NCBI GenBank assembly: GCA_002315455.1
Contig: DCGG01000109.1
Location: 2,015 to 7,529, forward strand
Direction: 5' to 3'
Source: Lentisphaeria bacterium UBA1784
GTDB taxonomy: Bacteria > Verrucomicrobiota > Lentisphaeria > Victivallales > Victivallaceae
Length of the DNA: 5,515 nucleotides
Shown: piece by piece, positions 1-5,479 of the stretch
Position numbering within the stretch: the stretch's first letter is position 1
Layout: every line of letters starts with the position of its first letter
Notes under the pieces: generated by a model
The model's database searches: none
The model's input: the letters and a program-made list of their open reading frames with translations, nothing else
What the model was told of the DNA's origin: nothing
Translations under genes and position numbers: made by a program

Positions 1-1
1 G

Positions 2-613
2 TTTCTGCCCGCCGCACTGAAGGGTTCCACGGTGGCGGTCGGCGCCTTCTCCGGCGGGAGACTGGCGGGGTTCGCCCGGCTGATCTCCGACGGGACCTCC
101 GACGGATACGTTCAGGACGTGGTGGTCCATCCGGAGTTCCGCAGGCAGGGCATCGGCGGCAGGCTGGTGAGGTACGCCGTCGCCGAGGGCAGGAAGGCCG
201 GGCTGGACTGGATCGGCATCGTGGGAGTCCCCGGAAGCGAAGGCTTCTACCGTGGTCTCGGCCTCACGGAACGCCCCGGACATACCCTGTGGAATGCAGA
301 AGTTGATTTCCATGCCGACAGGAGTGACGCAATGCCGGACACCAAAGAATACCACTTTGCGAATTCCCCCGAAGTCTGCAGTGAGAGCATCGACCTCACT
401 CTGCAGGCAGGACGCATCGCAAGCGTCCATTTCAACGGCGGCTGTCCCGGTTCCCTCGCCGCGGTCGCAGTGCTGGTCCGGGGGAAGCGCCCGGCGGAAG
501 CCGCAGAACTTCTCTCCGGCATTTGCTGCGGAGAAAAATCCACCAGCTGCCCCGACCAATTGGCGCAGATGCTCAAAAAGATCATAACCGAAAACCCGGA
601 GTTGTCCCGATGA
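2..613 (+). CDS. GNAT acetyltransferase fused in frame to a TSCPD domain (5' partial)
   Basis: The frame is open from the left edge, so the true start lies outside the window; 203 residues are visible. Residues 1 to about 95 are the C-terminal core of a GNAT N-acetyltransferase. The β4 strand is YVQDVVVHPEF, the acetyl-CoA pyrophosphate loop is RRQGIG at residues 47-52, and the family's late FYRGLGL motif follows. Such enzymes transfer acetyl from acetyl-CoA to an amine; the substrate cannot be told. After a short linker the same frame enters a TSCPD module (residue 111 onward) with its four cysteines and the TSCPDQL signature. GNAT and TSCPD proteins are normally separate, so the fusion is odd. 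A good ribosome binding site and ATG sit exactly at the junction, so the two parts may be made separately. The stop overlaps the dut start (ATGA). Domain calls are firm; whether this is a single polypeptide is uncertain. Confidence 0.8.
   Translation, partial: FLPAALKGSTVAVGAFSGGRLAGFARLISDGTSDGYVQDVVVHPEFRRQGIGGRLVRYAVAEGRKAGLDWIGIVGVPGSEGFYRGLGLTERPGHTLWNAEVDFHADRSDAMPDTKEYHFANSPEVCSESIDLTLQAGRIASVHFNGGCPGSLAAVAVLVRGKRPAEAAELLSGICCGEKSTSCPDQLAQMLKKIITENPELSR
320..334 (+). promoter_or_regulatory. Internal Shine-Dalgarno and ATG at the GNAT/TSCPD junction
   Basis: AGGAG at 320-324 lies 7 nt before an in-frame ATG at 332-334, an optimal spacing. The ATG is exactly where a stand-alone TSCPD protein would begin. 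A TGA at 325-327 is in a different frame from the GNAT. The layout GGAGTGA followed by a start codon is the same as at the gmhA/cdsA junction (1795-1807), where it really is a stop followed by a start. This site therefore looks like an ordinary gene boundary whose stop codon is out of frame. Confidence 0.6.
332..613 (+). CDS. Possible separately translated TSCPD (4-Cys) protein
   Basis: Read from the internal ATG, this is a 93-residue protein, close to the usual size of stand-alone TIGR03905-type 4-Cys proteins. The cysteines are C16, C38, C66 (beside C65) and C73, the last within TSCPDQL; GGC and CCGEKSTSCPD are the recognisable blocks. The TSCPD domain also occurs at the C terminus of some adenosylcobalamin-dependent ribonucleotide reductases, where the cysteines are thought to bind metal. 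The function of the free-standing family is not established. The ATGA overlap with dut would fit a role near deoxynucleotide metabolism, but that is inference. This entry is an alternative to the C-terminal half of the GNAT-TSCPD reading frame, not an additional gene in a different frame. Confidence 0.5.
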   Translation: MPDTKEYHFANSPEVCSESIDLTLQAGRIASVHFNGGCPGSLAAVAVLVRGKRPAEAAELLSGICCGEKSTSCPDQLAQMLKKIITENPELSR

Positions 614-1047
614 CACAGATCAAGATCCGCATGCAGGAAGGGTGCCAGGACCTCTTTCCCCGCAAAGCCCACCCCGATGACGCCGCATCCGATCTCCGTT
701 CCAGGATCGATCTGGACCTCGTCCCGGGACGAAGCACCCTCGTCCCCACCGGCATCTTCATGGAACTGCCTCCCGGCTGGGAGGCACAGGTGCGTCCCCG
801 CAGCGGCCTCGCCCTGAAACACGACCTGATGCTGACCAACTCCCCCGGCACCATCGATGCCGGATACCGGGGCGAAGTGGGGGTGATCCTCTACAACGCC
901 GGACGGGAGGTCTTTCACGTCTCCCGGGGGGACCGGATCGCCCAGATGGTCATCGCCCGCCTCGCAGAAGCGGAACTGGTCCCGGCGGATGCGCTCTCGG
1001 ATTCCGGCAGAGGGACCGGCGGTTTCGGCAGCACCGGCAAGGAATAA
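610..1047 (+). CDS. dut: dUTP diphosphatase (dUTPase)
   Basis: Cytosolic dUTPase hydrolyses dUTP to dUMP and pyrophosphate, keeping uracil out of DNA and supplying dUMP to thymidylate synthase. The 145-residue product has the length of a trimeric bacterial enzyme, and all five family motifs appear in order: AASDL (25-29), RPRSGLA (62-68), GTIDAGYRGEVGV (80-92) with the catalytic aspartate D83, GDRIAQM (107-113), and the Gly-rich C-terminal RGTGGFGSTG (134-143) that closes over the nucleotide. The start at 610 is chosen because the protein then begins just before the conserved first strand. GGAG at 598-601 lies 8 nt upstream, and the ATG overlaps the preceding stop as ATGA, implying translational coupling. 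A longer frame reaching back to 523 exists, but its extra residues do not look like dUTPase. No clear terminator follows. Confidence 0.95.
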   Translation: MTQIKIRMQEGCQDLFPRKAHPDDAASDLRSRIDLDLVPGRSTLVPTGIFMELPPGWEAQVRPRSGLALKHDLMLTNSPGTIDAGYRGEVGVILYNAGREVFHVSRGDRIAQMVIARLAEAELVPADALSDSGRGTGGFGSTGKE

Positions 1048-1059
1048 CGAAAAAATCAC

Positions 1060-1091
1060 TTGAAAAAGCCGCGACCTGACAGTATTTTAAT
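1060..1091 (+). promoter_or_regulatory. Candidate sigma70-type promoter for the gmhA-cdsA-lrp-aminotransferase-thiI run
   Basis: TTGAAA at 1060-1065 matches the -35 consensus at 5 of 6 positions. TATTTT at 1083-1088 follows a 17-bp spacer and matches the -10 consensus at 4 of 6. An overlapping TTTAAT at 1086-1091 matches better, but with a 20-bp spacer. The segment is distinctly AT-rich inside GC-rich DNA and lies in the only real gap of the window. Transcription would begin near 1094-1097, just before the hairpin at 1101. The consensus is a generic bacterial one; the sigma factor preferences of this organism are unknown. Confidence 0.5.
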
Positions 1092-1100
1092 AGAAGTACT

Positions 1101-1138
1101 CCGTTGAAGAACCCTTTCAACGGCTTTCAGAGAAAGGA
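1101..1138 (+). promoter_or_regulatory. Structured leader: two adjacent hairpins, the second over the ribosome binding site
   Basis: CCGTTGAA (1101-1108) and TTCAACGG (1116-1123) form a perfect 8-bp stem with a 7-nt loop. Directly after it, CTTTC (1124-1128) and GAAAG (1132-1136) can form a 5-bp stem with a 3-nt loop that covers most of the Shine-Dalgarno AAAGGA (1133-1138). As an alternative, CCTTTC (1113-1118), lying in the loop and right arm of the first hairpin, can pair with GAAAGG (1132-1137). The hairpins are not followed by a T-run, so an intrinsic terminator for dut is unlikely. They could act as a 5' mRNA stabiliser, a translational control, or (for the first) a DNA operator palindrome. 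The pairing is visible in the sequence; any function is inferred. Confidence 0.45.
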
Positions 1139-1147
1139 CAGCACTGT

Positions 1148-1801
1148 ATGAATCCGATTTTCGAGAATGCCGGAGCGGCTCTGGTCGCCCGTTCTCCCAT
1201 GCTGGCTCCCGTCAAGGCCGCCTTCATCGCGGTGCTGGAGGCGATCTGGAGTTCCTACTGCGCCGGAGGCAAACTTCTGCTGGCAGGCAACGGCGGAAGC
1301 GCCGCCGATGCCGATCATATCTGCGGCGAACTGCTGAAGGGCTTCAAATCCCGCCGTCCCCTCTCCGCAGAGGAGAAAGCAAGGTTTCTGGAACGCTCCG
1401 GAGCGGAGGGCGCCGCCATCGCGGAGAAACTGCAGGAAGGCCTGCCCGCCCTGTCGCTGCTCTCCCACCCCGGACTCTGTTCCGCTTTCGCCAACGACGT
1501 GGATCCTGACCTCGTCTTCGCCCAGCAGTTGTGGGCGCAGGGAACCGCGGGAGACGTCTTCATTGGCATCTCCACCGGTGGCGGAGCCAAAAACATCCGG
1601 GCGGCCTTCCTGACAGCCCGGGCCAAAGGTATCACCACCATTCTGTTCACCGGCAACAAGCATGGCGCCTGCGAGCAGTTTGCGGATATCGTCCTCGCGG
1701 TCCCGGAATCCGAGACCTACCTCATCCAGGAGGAACACATCAAGATCTACCACACGCTGTGCATCGCTCTGGAACAGGCGGCCTTCGGAAAGGGGGAGTG
1801 A
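1148..1801 (+). CDS. gmhA: SIS-domain phosphoheptose isomerase-like protein (GmhA family)
   Basis: GmhA converts sedoheptulose 7-phosphate to D-glycero-D-manno-heptose 7-phosphate, the first step to the ADP-heptose of LPS core. This 217-residue protein is a single SIS domain with the GNGGSAADADHICGEL block (47-62) and the C-terminal IQEEHIKIYH block (193-202). By alignment from memory with E. coli GmhA, the catalytic pair E65 and H180 corresponds to E61 and H202 here, so isomerase chemistry is plausible. Two differences stand out: about 25 extra, mostly helical residues around 68-100, and the phosphate loop STSGNS replaced by STGGGA (142-147). A related sugar-phosphate isomerase, or a DiaA-like role, is therefore possible. 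No other heptose gene is in the window. The start at 1148 has AAGGA 9 nt upstream. This is the first gene of the five-gene run; cdsA begins 3 nt after its stop. Confidence 0.75.
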   Translation: MNPIFENAGAALVARSPMLAPVKAAFIAVLEAIWSSYCAGGKLLLAGNGGSAADADHICGELLKGFKSRRPLSAEEKARFLERSGAEGAAIAEKLQEGLPALSLLSHPGLCSAFANDVDPDLVFAQQLWAQGTAGDVFIGISTGGGAKNIRAAFLTARAKGITTILFTGNKHGACEQFADIVLAVPESETYLIQEEHIKIYHTLCIALEQAAFGKGE

Positions 1802-1807
1802 CCCGTG
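1792..1807 (+). promoter_or_regulatory. Ribosome binding site supporting the GTG start of cdsA
   Basis: A GGGGGAG stretch at 1792-1798, inside the last codons of the gmhA-like gene, lies 6 nt before GTG at 1805-1807. The stop codon of the upstream gene falls inside the spacer, so ribosomes finishing that gene are placed to restart on cdsA. This strong site is what makes the GTG credible as the start. Confidence 0.7.
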
Positions 1808-2647
1808 CTGAAATCCCGTCTGATCAGTTTTCCTCTGCTTCTCGGGCTGGTGGCAACGGTGTTCTTCTGCCGCTGCGGACAGCAGGTTTTCTTCGCGCTG
1901 GTCACGCTGATCGGCGCGCCCGCCGCCTATGAACTCTCCTGTCTCGCCCGCAAACTGGTATTTCCGGTTTACCCCAAGGTGACGGCGGCGGCGGCCCTGC
2001 TTCTGACGGGGATGTTCACCACCGTCCTGCTCCGGGGCGCGCACCTCGCTCTTGCCGCCGGCATCGGATACTTTGTGCTGCTGGCGCTGATCTTCGCGCC
2101 GTGGATCGCTGTCCTCTGCCGGAAAACCGAAGTCTTCAAGGGACTTCTCGGGAGTTTCGCCATGGCCTTCTGGGTGCTGATCCCGCTGCTTTTCTGCGAA
2201 GTTTTCTATACGGAACACTTCCCCAAGGCGGGCGTCAATCCCCTGCTCTTCCTCATCCTCGTGACCAAGTCCATGGACACCGGCGGCTACATCGCCGGAA
2301 TGCTCACGGCAAAATATCTTCCCGGCGGCAACCACAAGATCGCCCCCGGCATCAGCCCCAAGAAATCCTGGGAGGGATTTGCGGGTGGCATGGCGCTCTC
2401 CACCGGAGTGGCTTTCGCGCTGATGCCAGCCAGCGGGATCAGTTGGTACTTCGCGCTGATCTCCGGGATCGTGCTTGCCGTCGGCAGTTTCTTCGGGGAC
2501 CTCACGGAATCCGCCCTGAAGCGCGCCGCGGAAGTGAAGGATTCCGGCAGTTGGATCCCCGGCATGGGCGGCATCTGCGACGTGCTGGACAGTTTTATCT
2601 ATAACGGAGCGCTCTTCGCGCTTCTCTTCTTCACCATGGGAAAATAG
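1805..2647 (+). CDS. cdsA: Phosphatidate cytidylyltransferase (CDP-diglyceride synthase)
   Basis: CdsA, an inner-membrane enzyme, joins phosphatidic acid and CTP to make CDP-diacylglycerol, the precursor of all major bacterial phospholipids. The 280-residue protein is almost wholly hydrophobic, with about eight or nine membrane segments (roughly 7-21, 28-45, 59-77, 81-104, 113-134, 145-166, 191-207, 213-229, 263-277). Family blocks are present in order: MDTGGY with D158, SPKKSWEGFAGG (184-195), GDLTES (231-236), and the KR-x4-KD block with K239, R240, K245 and D246, followed by IPGMGGICDVLDS (251-263). The classical signature reads PGHGG then DRxD; here the His is M254 and the Arg is V260, while both metal-type aspartates (D259, D262) remain. 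The start is GTG with a strong ribosome binding site. The gene sits between an isomerase and an Lrp regulator rather than in the common uppS-cdsA-dxr setting. The family call is secure. Confidence 0.93.
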   Translation: MLKSRLISFPLLLGLVATVFFCRCGQQVFFALVTLIGAPAAYELSCLARKLVFPVYPKVTAAAALLLTGMFTTVLLRGAHLALAAGIGYFVLLALIFAPWIAVLCRKTEVFKGLLGSFAMAFWVLIPLLFCEVFYTEHFPKAGVNPLLFLILVTKSMDTGGYIAGMLTAKYLPGGNHKIAPGISPKKSWEGFAGGMALSTGVAFALMPASGISWYFALISGIVLAVGSFFGDLTESALKRAAEVKDSGSWIPGMGGICDVLDSFIYNGALFALLFFTMGK

Positions 2648-2650
2648 AAC

Positions 2651-3133
2651 ATGAAAAAAATCATACTGGAACTGCTCCGGGAAAACGCCCGGATGAGTCT
2701 GGAAGAACTGGCCGAACGCACCGGCGCCTCCGTGGAGGAGGTCCGCAAAGGGATCAAGGAGTTGGAGATGTCCGGCGTGATCTGCGGCTACACCGCGATC
2801 CTCAACGAGGCGGAACTCTCCGACAACCGGGTCAAAGCCCTCATCGAAGTCCGGGTCACCCCCAAGCGGGAGGGCGGATTCGACTCCGTGGCCCGGCGCA
2901 TCGCCAAGTTCCCGGAGGTGACGGACCTCATCCTCATCTCCGGCAGTTACGACCTTCAGCTGACCGTGGTGGGCAACTCCCTGCAGGAGGTGGCAAACTT
3001 CGTCGCCTCCCGTCTGGCCACCATCGACGGTGTGCTTTCCACCTCCACCGGCTTCATGCTCCGCAAATACAAGGAGTCCGGCCGGATCATGCAGGACGAC
3101 GAAGAATATGAGCGCCTCAAAGTCAGCTTCTGA
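2651..3133 (+). CDS. Lrp/AsnC-family transcriptional regulator, AlaR-like
   Basis: This 160-residue protein has the two-part Lrp/AsnC build. An N-terminal winged helix-turn-helix (about 3-50, with LLRENARMSLEELAERTG and a recognition helix near VEEVRKGIKELE) is followed by an αβ-sandwich RAM ligand-binding domain (about 62-136), including the conserved GSYDLQ turn (98-103). Such proteins assemble as dimers to octamers and sense amino acids. A charged tail of about 20 residues (QDDEEYERLK) follows. It starts 3 nt after cdsA with only a weak GGGA ribosome binding site, so coupled translation is likely. Its end overlaps the aminotransferase gene by 26 nt. The pairing matches the YugG-YugH (AlaR-AlaT) pair of B. 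subtilis, so it probably controls the neighbouring aminotransferase in response to an amino acid, possibly alanine. The family is certain, the effector is inferred. Confidence 0.92.
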   Translation: MKKIILELLRENARMSLEELAERTGASVEEVRKGIKELEMSGVICGYTAILNEAELSDNRVKALIEVRVTPKREGGFDSVARRIAKFPEVTDLILISGSYDLQLTVVGNSLQEVANFVASRLATIDGVLSTSTGFMLRKYKESGRIMQDDEEYERLKVSF

Positions 3134-4289
3134 TTTCGTTGCGGACCACATCCGCACCCTGCCGAAAAGCGGTATCCGCAAGTTCTTCGACCTCGTCAAT
3201 ACCATGGACGACGTGATCTCCCTCGGCGTCGGCGAACCGGATTTCACTACGCCGTGGTGCATCCGGGAGAGCGGACTCTACTCCATCGAGCGGGGCCATA
3301 CCGCCTACACCTCCAACCTCGGCATGCTTTCGCTCCGCAAGGCCATCTGCTCCTACGTGGAACGACACTACGGAGCAAGTTACGATCCGGCCAGGGAGTG
3401 CATCGTCACCGTCGGCGTCAGCGAAGCGCTGGACCTCACCCTCCGTACCCTGCTGAATCCCGGTGAGGAGGTGATCTACACCGAGCCCTGTTACGTCTCC
3501 TATCCGGCGGAGATCGTCATGGCCCACGGTGTCCCGGTGCCGGTGACGACCCGCGTAGAGGACGGTTTCGCCATCACGCCGGAGGCGCTGGCCGCGAAAA
3601 TCACTCCCCGGACCAAGGCGATCCTGCTGAACTTCCCCTGCAATCCCACGGGAGCTACCATGCCCATGAAGTATCTCCGGGCCGTGGCCGACCTCGCAAA
3701 GAAACACGACCTCGTGGTCATCACCGACGAGATTTACTCCGAACTCACCTACGACGAAGAGCACGCCTCCATCGCATCCCTGCCGGGGATGACCGAACGG
3801 ACCATCTTCCTCCACGGCTTCTCCAAAGCCTTCGCCATGACCGGCTGGCGTGTGGGATACGCCTGCGGCCCCAAGGAGATCATCGATGGCATGATGAAGA
3901 TCCACCAGTATGCGATCATGTGCGCCTCCACCGTGGCGCAGGAGGCCGCACTGGAAGCCTTGAACCGGGGCGAGAAAGAGATGCTCAAAATGCGCGAGAG
4001 CTATCGGCTCCGCCGCAATTTCTTCGTAAAGGAACTCAACGAACTGGGCCTGCCCTGCCTCATGCCCAAAGGGGCTTTCTACGCCTTTCCCTCCATCAAG
4101 GGGAGCGGCATGGACGACGTGGAGTTCGCCTCCGAACTCCTGAAACGGGAACACGTGGCCGTGGTCCCGGGCAGCGCCTTCGGTCCCGGAGGAACCGGAT
4201 TCGTCCGGTGCTGCTACGCCACCAGCCGCGAGGACCTCAAGGAGGCGCTGGCCAGAATGAAACGGAGCGGACTGTGTACAACTGCGTGA
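3108..4289 (+). CDS. Class I PLP-dependent aminotransferase, AlaT/PatA-like
   Basis: This 393-residue fold-type I aminotransferase moves an amino group between an amino acid and a 2-oxo acid in the cytosol. The N terminus (LPKSGIRKFFDLV, then SLGVGEPDF) is typical of subfamily Iγ enzymes that act on alanine, aromatic or aspartate-type substrates. Catalytic residues are all in place: N179 in NFPCNPTG, D207 and Y210 in TDEIY, the Schiff-base lysine K240 in FSKAFAMTGWRVGY, and R367 in GFVRCC, which binds the substrate carboxylate. The start at 3108 lies inside the end of the Lrp gene (26-nt overlap); AGGA at 3093-3096 is 11 nt upstream. The frame is open further back to 3030, but that part is Pro/Cys-rich shadow coding of the Lrp gene. 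The adjacent regulator suggests an alanine transaminase, as in B. subtilis AlaT. Substrate is an inference from context. Confidence 0.92.
   Translation: MSASKSASDFVADHIRTLPKSGIRKFFDLVNTMDDVISLGVGEPDFTTPWCIRESGLYSIERGHTAYTSNLGMLSLRKAICSYVERHYGASYDPARECIVTVGVSEALDLTLRTLLNPGEEVIYTEPCYVSYPAEIVMAHGVPVPVTTRVEDGFAITPEALAAKITPRTKAILLNFPCNPTGATMPMKYLRAVADLAKKHDLVVITDEIYSELTYDEEHASIASLPGMTERTIFLHGFSKAFAMTGWRVGYACGPKEIIDGMMKIHQYAIMCASTVAQEAALEALNRGEKEMLKMRESYRLRRNFFVKELNELGLPCLMPKGAFYAFPSIKGSGMDDVEFASELLKREHVAVVPGSAFGPGGTGFVRCCYATSREDLKEALARMKRSGLCTTA
4264..4276 (+). promoter_or_regulatory. Ribosome binding site fixing the GTG start of thiI
   Basis: GGAG at 4264-4267 lies 6 nt before GTG at 4274-4276, inside the end of the aminotransferase gene. 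From this GTG the protein opens as (M)YNCVICRYHEIATKG, matching the usual ThiI opening of the type MYxxILVRYGEIxLKG. The frame is open back to 3920, but the upstream part is shadow coding. Confidence 0.75.
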
Positions 4290-5479
4290 TCTGCCGTTAC
4301 CACGAGATCGCCACCAAAGGCAACAACCGCGGCATGTTCGAGCGGTGTCTCCATGAGAACATGCGGCATCTGCTGGCCGACGTACCCGGGTGCAAAGTCC
4401 GCCGGGTCCGGGGCCGCTTCTGGGTGGAGAAGGAGGATAACGCCGACTTCACCGACGCGGAACTGGAGGCGATCCGGCTGCGGCTGAAACGGGCCTTCGG
4501 GCTGGAATCCAGTTCGCCTGCACGGCTTCTCCCGGTGGATATGGACGTCATCCGGCAGGCGGCCTGCGACATGGCTCCGGCCGTTTTCGCGCCCTTCCGG
4601 GAGCCGGCGGGGAAGGTCACCTTCCGCATCCGCGCCCGCCGGAGCAACAAGCGCTTCCCCCTGACCAGCAAGGAGATCGAGATCGACCTCATCAGCGCCA
4701 TCGCAGGTGCCGTGGGCAACGACGTTTTCACCATCGATCTCGACGACGCCGAACTGACCCTCGGAGTGGAGGTACGGGACGAGTTCGCGGTGCTCTTTTT
4801 CCACAAGTGGCCCTCTCCCGGCGGCCTGCCGGTGGGATGCAATCCCAAGGTGCTGACCCTGCTCTCCGGCGGGATCGATTCGCCGGTGGCAGCCTACCTC
4901 ATCATGAAGCGGGGATCGCCCACGGACTTCATCACCTTCCACAGTTCGCCCTATACGCCTCCGGAAACAACGGAAAAGGTGACGGAAATCGCCCGCTTCA
5001 TCGGGAAGTACGAAAAAAACGGCACTCTCCATCTGGTCAATCTCTCCGAGATGCAGAAGGCCATCCGGGATTGCTGCAAGGAGCGGTTCCGCACGGTGCT
5101 CTACCGGCGGGCCATGCTCCGCATCGCCGAGATGGTGGCCCGCCGTACCCACTGCGGCGCCCTCGTTACCGGGGATGCACTGGGACAGGTGGCGAGCCAG
5201 ACCCTCTCCAACATGGACACCATCAGCGCGGCGGTGGATATGCTGATCCTGCGGCCTATCGTGGGTGCGGACAAGCTGGAGACCATCCGCATCGCGGAGG
5301 AGATCGGCACCATGGGGATGTCCAGTGTGCAGGTCCCGGACAGCTGTACGGTTTTTGCCCCCTCCGGCCCGGCCACCAGTTCCACCCGGGAACTGGCCGA
5401 AGCGGAGGAGCGCAAGATCACCAACTACGGCGAACTCCTCCAGCAGATCGTGGACAGCATCGAGAGCATCAAACTGTAA
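4274..5479 (+). CDS. thiI: tRNA uracil 4-sulfurtransferase ThiI (short form, no rhodanese domain)
   Basis: ThiI makes 4-thiouridine at position 8 of tRNA, a near-UV sensor: it adenylates the uridine and replaces oxygen with sulfur delivered by a cysteine desulfurase. At 401 residues it equals the short Bacillus type. Visible parts are an N-terminal ferredoxin-like region (1 to about 60), a THUMP domain (about 60-165, with FRIRARRSNKRFPLTS), and a PP-loop pyrophosphatase domain from about 175 with the nucleotide-binding loop SGGIDSPVA (198-206). Further blocks are TGDALGQVASQTLSN and VPDSCTVFAP with C358, the expected catalytic cysteine. The C-terminal rhodanese domain of E. coli ThiI, which is needed for its thiamine role, is missing, so tRNA modification is the likely only function. 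The GTG start overlaps the aminotransferase by 16 nt. It ends the five-gene run. No cysteine desulfurase is present nearby. Confidence 0.94.
   Translation: MYNCVICRYHEIATKGNNRGMFERCLHENMRHLLADVPGCKVRRVRGRFWVEKEDNADFTDAELEAIRLRLKRAFGLESSSPARLLPVDMDVIRQAACDMAPAVFAPFREPAGKVTFRIRARRSNKRFPLTSKEIEIDLISAIAGAVGNDVFTIDLDDAELTLGVEVRDEFAVLFFHKWPSPGGLPVGCNPKVLTLLSGGIDSPVAAYLIMKRGSPTDFITFHSSPYTPPETTEKVTEIARFIGKYEKNGTLHLVNLSEMQKAIRDCCKERFRTVLYRRAMLRIAEMVARRTHCGALVTGDALGQVASQTLSNMDTISAAVDMLILRPIVGADKLETIRIAEEIGTMGMSSVQVPDSCTVFAPSGPATSSTRELAEAEERKITNYGELLQQIVDSIESIKL

Noticed and set aside
247..1059. A 270-residue minus-strand frame opposite the TSCPD and dut genes
   Set aside because: No domain recognised, and both + strand genes are strongly supported.
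1101..1130. An intrinsic terminator for the dut transcript
   Set aside because: The stem is good but is followed by GCTTTCAG..., with no run of T, so the structure fits a leader element better.
3030..3107. An upstream extension of the aminotransferase start
   Set aside because: The extra 26 residues are Pro/Cys/Ser-rich shadow coding inside the Lrp gene and do not resemble aminotransferase N termini.
1127..3262. A 711-residue open frame on the minus strand across the gmhA-like, cdsA and Lrp genes
   Set aside because: It lies opposite three confidently identified genes. Its composition (rich in His, Gly, Asp, Arg, Glu) is what the complement of GC-rich coding DNA gives, and it shows no recognisable domain.
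3123..4154. A 343-residue open frame on the minus strand opposite the aminotransferase
   Set aside because: Same antisense codon-bias effect; the + strand gene has all of its catalytic residues.
3920..4273. An N-terminal extension of ThiI
   Set aside because: The residues are Arg/Gly-rich shadow coding of the aminotransferase; the GTG at 4274 gives the expected ThiI opening with a good ribosome binding site.
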